Below, one piece after another: positions 17,601 through 26,660 of a stretch of DNA of 48,662 nt; the first letter of the stretch is position 1, and each line of letters starts with the position of its first letter. Where the stretch lies: contig WRIJ01000014.1 in NCBI GenBank assembly GCA_009782785.1, forward strand, positions 1 to 48,662, given 5' to 3'. Made by a program: the position numbers and the translations under genes. The notes below the pieces were generated by a model that ran no database searches, was not told where the DNA came from, and saw only the letters and a program-made list of their open reading frames with translations. The stretch comes from Propionibacteriaceae bacterium (GTDB taxonomy: Bacteria; Actinomycetota; Actinomycetes; Propionibacteriales; Propionibacteriaceae).

Positions 17601-17845
17601 CGACCCCAGGCGTCTTTAAGGTGTACGCCAAGATTCCGCGCCAGACAATGTCTGGTCCAGATTACCGTGTAGAAAATGTTCAGTGGATCGCCTACTTCAA
17701 TGGTGATATTGCGCTTCATGGGAATTATTGGGTAGGAAGTTTCGGGCAAGCAGCTTCACACGGCTGTGTGGGCATGCCCAATTCGCAGGCCAAGGTTCTC
17801 TATGACTGGATCAGAGTCGGTACGATGGTTGTCGTCCACGACTAA
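14615..17845 (+). CDS. Large membrane-anchored L,D-transpeptidase (YkuD) with PG-binding domains
   Basis: A 1,076-residue cell-wall crosslinking enzyme. Residues 1-300 are a Ser/Thr/Lys-rich disordered tract; about 300-600 is Ala/Pro/Val/Glu-rich, including an alanine-rich helix. A transmembrane helix lies at 620-642. Outside, two PG_binding_4-type modules (AGQSVAGLDRDQIRGIA and a later copy near VSGN) lead to a C-terminal YkuD domain with the HGN...SHGCVGM catalytic motif; nucleophile Cys1051. The enzyme should form 3-3 peptidoglycan crosslinks. ATG 14615 is chosen for GGAGG four bases upstream; the frame opens at TTG 14540. The cytosolic arm of about 620 residues is far longer than usual for this family and is probably an interaction platform. 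Confidence 0.9.
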   Translation: MLWWNDAEANQDSPESSDQLRPETVSRKSSGMMKAETARDKGSLTTDAKIGDTKTSSTTEKTTTSSPKASTKSSASSPSRTSRSEKSSTPKDDSSRESTNELPSKKTETKAKTSSSKPATTSKRETSSTTATSQVKATTSQGNKSSESLKARTARLKQTLGSHTTTPKSDAKKTVKVDHTAQTTTASKDTAEKTPPTSGTPAKDSGKKTGQSLKPADYIKAAIEKGQLAQSSSKTSGKVVDKGSVSSGTSSSSKTSPSSTTTSKTSGSKTQSSSPKTTTRTRKVTRRVVKKPTKPPRVVVRDEWGVADLSPESMPFSIWGSQGVRDGDALLAHQSALDKAASQQRAAEKAVAERLAASRAARKASQESAKVDSVKPEPKVVDATVVAPIVVEAASAAEPRTPVVEAAVPAEEAAVPVDETILVPRAEEETFDVQETKAEPLAPPSHVDPTQEVVATKVLPLIPPDPDTLVPVLVHPLEPDKVEPELVLVTQPPQPEPPQEVTDQVLEFVIPAELTAPKVQDEAGQGFTAPDNLSTEIQNVAPPGDTHLQPSEPQLPPTLSFVEAQSQQGQNLTAAPGVGTPIAPRLKKARPKASTPKKTSLKNRIALTETGEVIDPKRGKLMTALAAVIGLVLAVGGVGTSGFFYFESHAKPGTQLAGQSVAGLDRDQIRGIATNIAQNYRPTVAWEGRELLVSPQDLGVTFDVEATVDSVMNAAEAQGVSQKYNPFETKQVPMVMDIDIKTLETFLNESFITEDMRSVPATLKFTKDKFTLVPGIEGTSIDANLAAETLIAAGGVVDEIPVSTAVEPPAILDDEAQKTVDAANLRIKNAPVISGNGKKYTIPAAKISSWMILTPDFDSGTIGLTIDEDKVREELPKLLADNFTQRMVGGEVLVRPDGGTIAVKQYGRDGTQVKDPDAATAGVLEALREGKAATVSIEIVVHKATNKKVQMDDKYLVPNGEKWVEVNRSNYTVTMWEGTTKINSYSVVIGRPGTPTTPGVFKVYAKIPRQTMSGPDYRVENVQWIAYFNGDIALHGNYWVGSFGQAASHGCVGMPNSQAKVLYDWIRVGTMVVVHD

Positions 17846-17911
17846 GAAAAATCGTGGTGCGATGAGTGGGTTGAGTGATCAGCCAACCACTGCTTAGTGA
17901 AGGGAGCAGGA

Positions 17912-18889
17912 ATGACTAAGCAGGGATGGCATCCAGATCCTGGTGGTCTCAAAGGATCCTATCGATATTGGGATGGTTCCCAGTGGTCCCAAGCTCTTTC
18001 CCCTTCCCCGCATGCTCCTGCTCCAGACCCGGCCTTATCGCCACTGGATGGAGATTCTTCGTCGTTCAACCCGGCAGCTCCCATGGAGGGGGGCCAGTCA
18101 TCAGCTGGCGACGATGATGCTTATGACATTTATTCGATTGGTGCCACGAAAACCAAGCCACCATTGGCCTTGATGGCGTTCGTCACCCTTGTTTTCCTTC
18201 TGGTCGTGGGCCTCGTGGGTTTCCTCGTTGGCACATTCGTCTGGAACCCGTTTCATCCGATCGGTGAGAAAACCGAACTACCAGGACTGATCAACGACGG
18301 TGATCCGACCGAAATCTGCCCAAGAAAACCTGATGCCAATGAGCGTAAGGATCATCCCAAGCGGGACGGTCGACTCTATGGGGGGCGTCTGTCCTTCCCA
18401 CAATTAGGCTCACCATGGTCGAGGCCGAATTATGGTGAAACTCGCGTACCTTTCGGTCGTGACACTGCTGAACAATCAGTGAAGATCCATAAGAACAAAA
18501 ACCGGAAGGGGGCCTGGTCCTATTGGGTCGCCTCGCTCTTGGTGGGTGAACTCAATGCTGGGGATGGATTCTATTCCCCTGAAGAGGGTTCCAAGATCGT
18601 CAACAAATGCATCTATGGCTCTTTTTACGGCCAGGAAGACTTGGTGACCCCGGAGGTTCTCAGATCAGAGGCCTATCAGGTCGATGGGTACGAAGGGTGG
18701 TACACCGAAACGAATCTGACCTTCGATATCCAGGGACTACCGACAAAAAACGAGATCGCCATCGTCATCATCGTTCGTACCTCAGAAATGTCGTCCTCGA
18801 TTTTCTTTGCCTCCATCCCTGGGGATGCAATGTACCTTCGCCCAGATGTGGAGTACGCGATCGCCAACCTCCGCGTTCATCCTAACTGA
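17912..18889 (+). CDS. DUF2510-domain membrane protein
   Basis: A 325-residue protein. The N-terminus GWHPDPGG, then YRYWDGSQWS (residues 4-26), is the DUF2510 domain, common at the cytosolic end of actinobacterial membrane proteins. A Pro-rich linker leads to a transmembrane helix at about 83-110. The remaining external domain of about 210 residues (with GRLSFPQLGSPW and GDGFYSPEEG) has one obvious Cys (in NKCIYG) plus one near the membrane, and I do not recognise it. ATG 17912 is chosen over 17897 for AAGGGAGCAGG. It lies about 65 bases behind the L,D-transpeptidase gene in the same direction and may belong to its transcript. It converges with ileS. Confidence 0.75.
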   Translation: MTKQGWHPDPGGLKGSYRYWDGSQWSQALSPSPHAPAPDPALSPLDGDSSSFNPAAPMEGGQSSAGDDDAYDIYSIGATKTKPPLALMAFVTLVFLLVVGLVGFLVGTFVWNPFHPIGEKTELPGLINDGDPTEICPRKPDANERKDHPKRDGRLYGGRLSFPQLGSPWSRPNYGETRVPFGRDTAEQSVKIHKNKNRKGAWSYWVASLLVGELNAGDGFYSPEEGSKIVNKCIYGSFYGQEDLVTPEVLRSEAYQVDGYEGWYTETNLTFDIQGLPTKNEIAIVIIVRTSEMSSSIFFASIPGDAMYLRPDVEYAIANLRVHPN

Positions 18890-18900
18890 TACCGCCAAGG

Positions 18901-21900
18901 TTATGCCCGAGTGAGCCAGTACGAGATTCCCAAGTCTTTGTCTTCTGTCCAATCCGCTCCGCCCTTGTCGCTTCTGGTGATCTGGGTGGCCAGAACTTCA
19001 CCAGCAACATAGTCTTCGGATTCTTGGAGTGCTTCAGCGGCATCACCCTGCCCAGTCCAGGACACATGAATGCGGTCGGAAACATCCAACCCTGAGTTTT
19101 TGCGAAGCTCCTGGATCCCGCGTACGACCTCTCGTACCCATCCTGCCTTCAGCAGATCAGAAGTGAGCTCCACATCGAGGGCAATGGTTTCTCGTTGGTC
19201 TCCGACCACTGACCATCCTTGCTTGGGGCGTTCCGAGATGAGAACATCGTCGGCAGTGAGGATGGTTCCACCATCGTAGTCGAGAGTGAATTCTCCCCGG
19301 TCATGGATCGCAGATGCCACCTGGGCAGGATCTGCTGCAGCGATGAGGGCTGCCACTTCAGCAGTTTTCTTACCGAAACGACGGCCGAGCGAGCGGAAAT
19401 TCCCTTTGACTCCATAGGTCACCAAATCGCCGTCACTGGAGAAGGATTCCAGGGTGTCGATGTTCAACTCTGCTGTGATCTCTTCAATGAGCTCAGCGGT
19501 GAGCTTGTCTAGCGAGGATTGTGAGATGAGTGCCCTCGATAGCGGTTGGCGTATCTTTATTCCAGCTTCCGAACGCGCTGAGCGCCCCAATTCGACTAAC
19601 CGCTGGGTGAGCGCCATCGAAGACTCGAGACCCTCGTCGATCGAGGTTTCTTCCACTTGAGGCCACGAAGCCAGATGAACAGAATCGGGCACCGGGGTTG
19701 CAGGGCCCTGGGAGTGTTCGCTGGAAGCAACGAAGAGATCCTGCCAAACGCGCTCGGTCATGAATGGTGTGATCGGGGCCATGAGTCTAGTGAGAACATC
19801 GAGGGCTTCATGGAGTGTCGACAGTGCAGAGTTGTCGCCGTTCCAGAATCTGCGGCGCGAGCGGCGTACGTACCAGTTACTCAATTCGTCAATGAACTCT
19901 TGAATGAGCGTACCGGCGCGGAGTGTGTCGAACCCTTCTAGTGCAGTGGTGACTTGGGAGATGAGGCTCTGGGTGCGCGAAACAAGCCAGCGGTCGAGTA
20001 CGTGACGGGCTTGGAGGGCGGGAGGATTGCCTGGCAACCAATGGTTGACTCGGGCATAGAGGGCTTGGAAACTCACAGAGTTCCAGTACGTCAGTAGCAC
20101 CTTTCGTACAGTCTCTTGAATCGTTGTGTGCCCCACACGCCGTGAACTCCATGGTGAGCCTCCGGCCACCATGAACCAGCGAACAGCATCAGCACCATGG
20201 TCGTTGAGCAGCGGAATCGGTTCTAGGGTGTTGCCGAGATGTTTGCTCATCTTTCGTCCATCTTCGGCGAGAATGTGACCGAGGCAGAGCACGTTGGCAT
20301 AGGATGAGCGATCAAACGTCAAGGTGGACACAGCCATGAGCGAATAGAACCATCCGCGCGTCTGGTCGATGGCTTCGCAAATGAAGTCAGCCGGGAAAGA
20401 GGATTCGAAGAGTTCAACCGAGCCCTCACGAGCAGGATATCCGTGTTGCGCGAAGGGCATTGCTCCCGAATCGAACCAGGCATCGATCACTTCTGGTACG
20501 CGAGTGCAGGTTGACGAACAATCAGGACAAGGGAAAGTGATGTCATCGACGTACGGTCGGTGGGGATCCAAGGTAGATTGATCAGTGCCCGTGAGCTTGG
20601 TGAGTTCACTCAGTGAACCGACACAGGTTTGGTGGGCATTCTCGCAACGCCAGATGGGCAGGGGCGTACCCCAATAGCGTTTGCGTGACAGCGCCCAGTC
20701 GACGTTCTTGTCCAACCAGTCGCCGTACCTCCCCTTCTTGATGTGGTCGGGGTACCAGGTGGTAGCCTCATTTTCGCGCATCAATTCGTCTTTGATGTCG
20801 GTCGTGCGAATGTACCAACTGGGCTGTGCGTAGTAGATCAGTGCCGTGTGACAGCGCCAACAGTGGGGATACTGGTGGGTGATGTCGAGGGCCCGAAAGA
20901 GCAGATTCCGCTCAGCCAGCGAGTTGATGATGGGTGGGTCGGCTTCAGTGAACATTAATCCACCGACCAGGTCGATTCCTTCGTCGAAGGTGCCATCGGC
21001 GAGAACCGGATTGACCATGGGGAGGCCATATCCTCGGCAGGCGACCATGTCGACTTCACCGAAGGCAGGGGCCATGTGGACGATTCCTGTACCGTCGTCG
21101 ACGGTGACGAAATCACCGAGAAGGACATAGTTGGTGTCGCCTGGAATCTCGACTAATTCCAGAGGACGGTCATAGTGCCACCCTTCCATGTCTTGGCCAG
21201 ACATTGTTCCCACAACCTCGTAATCCTCGCCGAGCACTTCTTCTTTGAGAGCTTCGGCCACAATGACCGTGTCATCACCCTTGGTGGCAGCAACATAGGT
21301 GACATCTGCTTTGACTGCTGCTGCAGTGTTGGAGACGAGTGTCCAGGGGGTTGTTGTCCAGACTAAGAGTGAAGCTTTTCCACCCCAGGGGCCATCGATG
21401 AGGGGGAAACGAACATAAACAGTGGTGACGGGATCTTCTTCGTACCCTTGGGCGAGTTCATGGTCGGACAGCGTTGTACCGCATCTGGGGCAGTACGGCG
21501 CTACTCGATAGTCTTCGACGAGCAGTCCTGAGTCGTGGATCTTTTTCAGTGCCCACCATACTGATTGAACATAGTCGCTGGACATGGTCCAGTAGGCTTC
21601 GTCGAGGTTCACCCAATAGCCCATGCGAGTCGTGAGCTCTGTCCACATATCGACATAGCGACTTACCGACTCGCGGCATCGGGTGTTGAATTCGCCAATC
21701 CCGTACGCTTCAATATCGGGCTTACCGTTGAACCCCAACTCTTTCTCCACAGCAATCTCAACCGGCAAACCATGGCAGTCCCAACCAGCCTTGCGCGGAA
21801 CACGGAACCCCTGCATGGTTTTAAACCGAGGGAAGACATCCTTGAATGCGCGAGCCTCAATATGGTGCGTACCCGGTTGCCCATTCGCAGTGGGAGGGCC

Positions 21901-22065
21901 CTCATAGAAGGTCCACGTCGGGGCATCAGTGGCTTCGAGAGTACGTGCGAAAGTGTCGCGATTGGCCCACAACTGGAGAATCTCATGTTCCATCGCGCAC
22001 AGATCAATCTGTGGAGGGACATTGTTGTAGGCCCCGGTGTTCTCGGGTGATTCTTGTGCATTCAT
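18901..22065 (-). CDS. ileS: Isoleucyl-tRNA synthetase
   Basis: A 1,054-residue class I synthetase charging tRNA-Ile. The HIGH-type motif appears as GTHH (residues 65-68) after YEGPPTANGQP, followed by RKAGWDCHGLPVE; KMSKH is at 605-609. The editing domain CP1 and the zinc-type CPRCGTT/CRCH-like cysteine pairs are present. Length and motif spelling match actinobacterial IleRS of the long, eukaryote-like type, many of which resist mupirocin; that property is inference. On the minus strand TACAAT lies nine bases before the ATG, so the mRNA is probably leaderless. There is no room or sequence for the T-box often found upstream of ileS in Actinobacteria. Confidence 0.97.
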   Translation of the reverse strand: MNAQESPENTGAYNNVPPQIDLCAMEHEILQLWANRDTFARTLEATDAPTWTFYEGPPTANGQPGTHHIEARAFKDVFPRFKTMQGFRVPRKAGWDCHGLPVEIAVEKELGFNGKPDIEAYGIGEFNTRCRESVSRYVDMWTELTTRMGYWVNLDEAYWTMSSDYVQSVWWALKKIHDSGLLVEDYRVAPYCPRCGTTLSDHELAQGYEEDPVTTVYVRFPLIDGPWGGKASLLVWTTTPWTLVSNTAAAVKADVTYVAATKGDDTVIVAEALKEEVLGEDYEVVGTMSGQDMEGWHYDRPLELVEIPGDTNYVLLGDFVTVDDGTGIVHMAPAFGEVDMVACRGYGLPMVNPVLADGTFDEGIDLVGGLMFTEADPPIINSLAERNLLFRALDITHQYPHCWRCHTALIYYAQPSWYIRTTDIKDELMRENEATTWYPDHIKKGRYGDWLDKNVDWALSRKRYWGTPLPIWRCENAHQTCVGSLSELTKLTGTDQSTLDPHRPYVDDITFPCPDCSSTCTRVPEVIDAWFDSGAMPFAQHGYPAREGSVELFESSFPADFICEAIDQTRGWFYSLMAVSTLTFDRSSYANVLCLGHILAEDGRKMSKHLGNTLEPIPLLNDHGADAVRWFMVAGGSPWSSRRVGHTTIQETVRKVLLTYWNSVSFQALYARVNHWLPGNPPALQARHVLDRWLVSRTQSLISQVTTALEGFDTLRAGTLIQEFIDELSNWYVRRSRRRFWNGDNSALSTLHEALDVLTRLMAPITPFMTERVWQDLFVASSEHSQGPATPVPDSVHLASWPQVEETSIDEGLESSMALTQRLVELGRSARSEAGIKIRQPLSRALISQSSLDKLTAELIEEITAELNIDTLESFSSDGDLVTYGVKGNFRSLGRRFGKKTAEVAALIAAADPAQVASAIHDRGEFTLDYDGGTILTADDVLISERPKQGWSVVGDQRETIALDVELTSDLLKAGWVREVVRGIQELRKNSGLDVSDRIHVSWTGQGDAAEALQESEDYVAGEVLATQITRSDKGGADWTEDKDLGISYWLTRA

Positions 22066-22159
22066 AACCCCTCTATTGTACGGGTTCGATGACCACCACG
22101 TGTCCTCATAGCGATACCGCTAGCCAAGAGGTACTGTTTTGTGCCATAGTGAGAACGTG

Positions 22160-22378
22160 ATGGCAGAAGTACGAGGCGGCCAGTCAGGATTCTCAGACGA
22201 CTATGAGTCAGTCCAGGCTCTTCGCCAACATGGAATAAAGTTCCTCAATGAGGCCTATGGGCAACCTGGCATGGCCAAGTTTGATCTCATTGCCTATATC
22301 GACAGACTCCACAGTGTCAACACTGCTGAGGAGGTCACCAAGATGATCATGGAGATGATGGCAGAGATTGTTCCCTGA
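22160..22378 (+). CDS. Small hypothetical protein
   Basis: A 72-residue acidic protein (about 79 if it starts at GTG 22139) with no motif I recognise. FLNEAYGQPGMAKFDLIAYI and the helical, Met-rich end VTKMIMEMMAEIV suggest a small helical bundle. It is divergent from ileS over a short gap. GAGAACGTG precedes the chosen ATG. Coding is supported by composition and by placement between ileS and the DUF1707 gene. Confidence 0.5.
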   Translation: MAEVRGGQSGFSDDYESVQALRQHGIKFLNEAYGQPGMAKFDLIAYIDRLHSVNTAEEVTKMIMEMMAEIVP

Positions 22379-22454
22379 TCTAGTAGGTGACCAGTGGACG
22401 ACGCGGTAGTACGACCGGGTTCAGTCGAGCCTGGGTTTATGAAAGACTTGGTCC

Positions 22455-22664
22455 GTGAGCGCAGAACCTCGAGACGTTGGGCCCCTCTACGGGGGTGATC
22501 AAGTCGCGCTCGAATCTGACCGCCAACTAGTGGAGAATCTGCTCGTTGCTGCTCTTGCAGATCGCCGCATCAGTGACCCGGATTACACCCACCGCATCGG
22601 ACTTGTCCGCCGGGCACGCATCTTCGATGACTTGGTCCCCATTGTCCGCGATCTCATGAACTGA
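22455..22664 (+). CDS. DUF1707-domain small protein
   Basis: A 69-residue protein. [21 protein letters not shown], then [15 protein letters not shown] and [10 protein letters not shown] follow the DUF1707 pattern (D-R, two short helices, then E/D-Y/F-R, then a C-terminal LxxLLxDL). This module normally sits at the N-terminus of actinobacterial membrane proteins; here it stands alone without a transmembrane segment. GTG start at 22455. Function unknown. It is followed by ppgK 63 bases on. Confidence 0.7.
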   Translation: MSAEPRDVGPLYGGDQVALESDRQLVENLLVAALADRRISDPDYTHRIGLVRRARIFDDLVPIVRDLMN

Positions 22665-22727
22665 CCACAAAGCTGTCCGCGAATCCTCGTACCCGCGCAG
22701 ACTCCATCGACTGCTAAGCTGGCACCC

Positions 22728-23492
22728 GTGACTGAGATCGGATTCGGAATCGATATCGGTGGTTCGGGAATCAAAGGCGCCCCGGTTGATCTCGTGGCAG
22801 GAAAACTAGCCACTAAGCGAGTACGCATACCCACTCCGCAACCATCCACACCACAAGCCGTGGCAGAAACTGTAAAAGACGTGGTCAGCGAATTCTTTGG
22901 CTCGCAGTGCCCATCCTCCCTAGGAATCACCATGCCGTGTGTTGTTCATGATGGTGTTACCAGGTCAGCGGCAAATATTGACCCGGCATGGGTCAATCAC
23001 CGAGCTCGAGACACTTTTTCTGAAACCCTTGGCACGGAGGTTGTTGTCCTCAATGACGCCGATGCAGCCGCCTTGGCAGAGCTTCACTATGGTGCAGCAC
23101 AAAACCACCAAGGGTTAATTATCCTGACCACACTGGGTACTGGTATCGGCTCGGCGATGATCTATAACGGTGTGCTGATACCCAATGCAGAGTTGGGCCA
23201 TATTGAGATCGATTCTCGCCATGGCGAAGATTGGGCTGCTGCCCGCGTACGCGTTGAAGAATCACTATCGTGGCCCGACTATGCCCAGCGTCTCCAGCGC
23301 TATTACTCCACATTGGAGTTCCTTTTCAGCCCTGACTTATTCATTGTGGGTGGAGGGGTTTCCAAAGATGCTGACCAATTCCTTCCCCTGCTGACACTTG
23401 AGACACCTATCCTTCCTGCACTCCTGCGAAACCAAGCAGGCATTATCGGCGCTGCCTGGCAGGGCCGTGAATCGCTCGCCGCCCGAAGCTGA
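22728..23492 (+). CDS. ppgK: Polyphosphate glucokinase
   Basis: A 254-residue ROK-fold kinase. [13 protein letters not shown] (residues 5-17) is the phosphate-1 motif, [14 protein letters not shown] is the catalytic Asp segment, [12 protein letters not shown] is phosphate-2, AELGHIEID is the ROK glucose-binding Glu/His segment and [13 protein letters not shown] is the adenosine motif. The zinc-binding CxCGxxGCxE of glucose-specific ROK kinases is missing, as in PpgK. Substrate: glucose with polyphosphate or ATP, giving glucose-6-phosphate. GTG start. It is upstream of citrate synthase with a 143-base gap that contains an operator-like palindrome, so the two genes are probably separate units. 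Confidence 0.92.
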   Translation: MTEIGFGIDIGGSGIKGAPVDLVAGKLATKRVRIPTPQPSTPQAVAETVKDVVSEFFGSQCPSSLGITMPCVVHDGVTRSAANIDPAWVNHRARDTFSETLGTEVVVLNDADAAALAELHYGAAQNHQGLIILTTLGTGIGSAMIYNGVLIPNAELGHIEIDSRHGEDWAAARVRVEESLSWPDYAQRLQRYYSTLEFLFSPDLFIVGGGVSKDADQFLPLLTLETPILPALLRNQAGIIGAAWQGRESLAARS

Positions 23493-23527
23493 GCCGAATT
23501 TGCAGGTCTTCTCAATACACCTTTGAG

Positions 23528-23542
23528 CCGGTATCATACCGG
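23528..23542. promoter_or_regulatory. Perfect palindrome upstream of citrate synthase, candidate operator
   Basis: CCGGTATCATACCGG is a 7-bp inverted repeat around one central C, about 95 bases before the gltA start, with a TATCAT-like -10 inside it. Too short-looped for a good RNA hairpin, it reads better as a protein binding site. The cognate regulator is not known. Confidence 0.5.
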
Positions 23543-23635
23543 GAGAGTATTCAAAGAAGTCTGCGTGGATTGATCAGTGCTGGTTGCCACTGGTGAGCCC
23601 TAGAGAGAAGACGCGGATCTGAACAAGGAGATACG

Positions 23636-25018
23636 ATGCCTGAGACTGCCTCGCTCACTTTGCCTGATGGCCGAACGATTGAGCTTCCCGTCATAGTGGG
23701 GAGTGAGAACGAACATGCGATAGACATTTCTCGGCTTCGAGGGGAAACCGGTTACATCACGATTGACGACGGATTCATGAACACTGGGTCCTGCAAGTCG
23801 GAGATCACCTTCATTGATGGCGAGAAGGGAGTCTTGCGCTATCGAGGTTATCCTGTCGAAGATCTGGCCAAGAATTGCTCCTTTGTTGAGACAGCTCAAT
23901 TGCTCATTTGGGGAGAATTGCCGACACCAGAAGCGCGCCGTGATTTCTCTGATCTGCTCACAGAAAACTCTGCTTTGCCTGAAGATTTCCGCCGACACTT
24001 CACGGCCTTCCCTGTTCATGCACACCCGATGTCGATCATGTCAGCGATGATTAATGCTCTGCAAAGTTATGATCTCCCCGGGCTCATTATTGACGATGAG
24101 GAAGAATTCGAGAGAGTCAGCGGGGCGCTGATGTCGAAGGTACGTACGATCGCTGCTGCAGCCTACAAATCCTCTATCGGTGAGCCCATCATGTACCCGC
24201 GCTATGACCTGCGTTATGTGGAGAACTTCCTGCACATGATGTTCTCCAAGCCCTACCGCGACTATGTACCCTCAGCTGAGGCAACAGCTGCGCTGAATCT
24301 TTTCTTCCTGTTGCATGCTGACCATGAACAGAATTGTTCGACTTCAACCGTACGCATGGTGGCGTCGGGCCAGGCCAATATGTACGCTTCGGTGGCTGCT
24401 GGGGTGTGCGCCCTGTGGGGTCGTCTCCATGGTGGTGCTAATCAAGCAGTCATGGAGATGTTGTCATTCATCCAGAGTTCAGGAATGTCAGTCAAAGACT
24501 ATGTTGCCAAGGTGAAAGATCGCGCCGAAGGTATTCGTTTGATGGGTTTCGGGCATCGGGTCTACCGGGCTTTTGACCCTCGCGCCGTACTACTGAAGGA
24601 TGCCTGCGACAAGTTGCTCAATGCCATGCATATTGACGACCCGCGCTTGGAGATCGCCAAGCAGCTCGAAGAGGCAGCCTTGAGCGATGACTATTTCGTG
24701 TCACGCAAGCTCTATCCGAATGTTGACTTCTATTCGGGGATCATCTTGACAGCTTTAGGAATTCCGGTAGAGATGTTTACTGTGCTGTTTGCTATTGGAC
24801 GAGTGCCCGGGTGGATCGCTCATTGGAAAGAGATCTATGACGTTCCTAGTACGAAGATTTACCGCCCACGCCAGGTGTATACCGGTTCAGTGAGGCGCGA
24901 ATGGCTTAACCGTTTCCAGCGCGAAAAGGGGTACACCGATTCTCGCGGTTTCAAGGTGCCTGAAGAACTTCGACCCACGCAGGCACCGCAAGCTGACGCC
25001 GTACCACCGACGAACTAG
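23636..25018 (+). CDS. gltA: Citrate synthase, hexameric type II-like
   Basis: A 460-residue citrate synthase (oxaloacetate + acetyl-CoA to citrate), entry enzyme of the TCA cycle. The catalytic triad is His230 (HADHEQN), His307 (FGHRVY) and Asp364 (NVDFYSG). The N-terminal small beta domain present in long bacterial citrate synthases starts at LTLPDGRTIELPV. ATG is preceded by AAGGAGAT with ideal spacing. It stands alone; the palindrome at 23528 suggests transcriptional control. Confidence 0.97.
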   Translation: MPETASLTLPDGRTIELPVIVGSENEHAIDISRLRGETGYITIDDGFMNTGSCKSEITFIDGEKGVLRYRGYPVEDLAKNCSFVETAQLLIWGELPTPEARRDFSDLLTENSALPEDFRRHFTAFPVHAHPMSIMSAMINALQSYDLPGLIIDDEEEFERVSGALMSKVRTIAAAAYKSSIGEPIMYPRYDLRYVENFLHMMFSKPYRDYVPSAEATAALNLFFLLHADHEQNCSTSTVRMVASGQANMYASVAAGVCALWGRLHGGANQAVMEMLSFIQSSGMSVKDYVAKVKDRAEGIRLMGFGHRVYRAFDPRAVLLKDACDKLLNAMHIDDPRLEIAKQLEEAALSDDYFVSRKLYPNVDFYSGIILTALGIPVEMFTVLFAIGRVPGWIAHWKEIYDVPSTKIYRPRQVYTGSVRREWLNRFQREKGYTDSRGFKVPEELRPTQAPQADAVPPTN

Positions 25019-25063
25019 CTCGACGAGCTTGTCGCCCAACTCAGGGCTACAGTGAGGTTAGTT

Positions 25064-26560
25064 CTATTCCTGGGGAGCTTCGAGTGCCCCAGGCAATTCG
25101 TCACTGAGTTCTGCCACGAGATCAACCTCTTGGGGTGTTTCAACTTGTACGAAAGGCTGAACCAGGGTGTCAGCCTCGACCTTGGCTAAAGGTGTCGCTG
25201 AATCCTCGTCCACGCCGAGAGCAACCTTTTTCTTGGCACCCAAGAGACTAGCGAGAATCATCAACACCAGACCGATAGCACCGGTAATGATCAAGCGAAT
25301 GGTTGATGAGTTCATCGGGCCACCACCCATGTAGAGAATCGATGCTGCTCCTTGGCCGATCGGTCGCTGAGGTGCCCAAGGATAGATCCAGGACTGCCAA
25401 AAGTCTGGAAGCATTTCTTTGGCGAGCATTCCCACAGACATCCCACAGGCAAAGCAGGTGAGAATGACGAGGATTCCCAGCGGCCGTGCAATATCAAGGG
25501 CACCCAGGAAGAGGGTCATGACACAGAAACTGCCGATGGCGAGGAAGATCGATAGGGGAACCAGTGGCACGCTTAACCCACCAGCGAGAGTGAGGATGCC
25601 TACTGCAGCGGCTGAGATCAGGGCGGAGAGGATAGCTGCGTACCCTAATTGTCCGGCATAAAGCCCTAAACGCCCGCCGACACCGGTCTCCTTTTTGGGG
25701 CGAAGGATCAGTCCGAGAAGAACCGCACAAATGGCGCTCATCATGAAGATAGGCATGACAATGACATTGCCGGACATCATGGCACCAAATCCGGTCCCAA
25801 GATTCTTATTGTTGATCAAGGAGATGTCGGCGTTGAGCCCCTTCGCCATGAGCATAGTGGGAAGCCCGGTTTCTAAGGTTTGCCCAATCATGGGGTTCTT
25901 GCCAGAGTTGATGATCACTCCCATGACAGGTGAATCTTCGCTCAATGGTGGAAGACTGGGGCCCTCATTGGGTCCTGCACCCTGGTTTGGGTCCTCTGGT
26001 GTGGGGTTGGACGTACCCGTGGTGGGATCGGCTGTGGGATCAACACCAGGGGTCGGATCAGTAGGGGCAGGGGTTTCGGTGGGTTCTGTGCCTGGGGTGG
26101 GCGTTGCACCAGGGTCGCTCGGTTGCTGTGTGGGATCCTGCGAGGGTGCGGGAGGTGGCGTACCGCCCTGGTTCTCACCGGTTCCACCTGGAAGGGGCAT
26201 CGTGGCTTGCATGGCCGGCCACTGTTTTGCGGAGAAATCTGCTGGAATAATCAATGCCCCATAGTATTTGTTGTTGGCCATGTCCTGATCGAGGGCTTCT
26301 TTTGTCGCAACAACAGTGAATGCGAAGGGGGAGGCCTCTTCACCTGGGGAGGCATTTTGCAGTTGGGCCATCATTTGGTTGCCCAAGTTCAGTTCCCCAC
26401 CTGGTGTTGTTATTCCTTCATCGAGGTTAACAATAGCCAAGGGTACGTTTTTGGGTTCTGCATGAAGCAGGGGATACATCATGACAGAAAAGACGCAGAA
26501 GATCACGAGGATCACTCCCACGGGTAGGGCGTACTTTTTTATTCCCAAGTTCTCGATCAT
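25064..26560 (-). CDS. YhgE/Pip-like ABC-2-type membrane protein with Pro/Thr-rich insert
   Basis: A 498-residue membrane protein. A first transmembrane helix (residues 10-30) with MMYPLLHAEPKNVPLAIVNLDEG is the signature start of YhgE/Pip-type and ABC-2-like exporters. The external region holds a Pro/Thr/Gly-rich insert of about 90 residues (roughly 125-215, repeating PTP, DPT and PG), apparently a flexible spacer. Then SPVMGVIINSGKNPM and about six further helices, and a cytosolic acidic tail. In the family this half-protein normally pairs with an ATPase or acts as a phage-infection-type protein; no ATPase is adjacent. ATG follows GGAGGAAGACTC. Substrate unknown. Confidence 0.8.
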   Translation of the reverse strand: MIENLGIKKYALPVGVILVIFCVFSVMMYPLLHAEPKNVPLAIVNLDEGITTPGGELNLGNQMMAQLQNASPGEEASPFAFTVVATKEALDQDMANNKYYGALIIPADFSAKQWPAMQATMPLPGGTGENQGGTPPPAPSQDPTQQPSDPGATPTPGTEPTETPAPTDPTPGVDPTADPTTGTSNPTPEDPNQGAGPNEGPSLPPLSEDSPVMGVIINSGKNPMIGQTLETGLPTMLMAKGLNADISLINNKNLGTGFGAMMSGNVIVMPIFMMSAICAVLLGLILRPKKETGVGGRLGLYAGQLGYAAILSALISAAAVGILTLAGGLSVPLVPLSIFLAIGSFCVMTLFLGALDIARPLGILVILTCFACGMSVGMLAKEMLPDFWQSWIYPWAPQRPIGQGAASILYMGGGPMNSSTIRLIITGAIGLVLMILASLLGAKKKVALGVDEDSATPLAKVEADTLVQPFVQVETPQEVDLVAELSDELPGALEAPQE

Positions 26561-26660
26561 GAGTCTTCCTCCAGCAATAGTTGTTCTCGGCGACGGTGTT
26601 CAACGCGTCCCAAGATACGTTAGCGCAGTTTGGTCACTGATGGAGCCTGTATTCCATCGT

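Noticed and set aside
22066-22160. T-box riboswitch upstream of ileS
   Set aside because: The gap is under 100 bases, has no T-box sequence and carries a -10 nine bases before the ATG.
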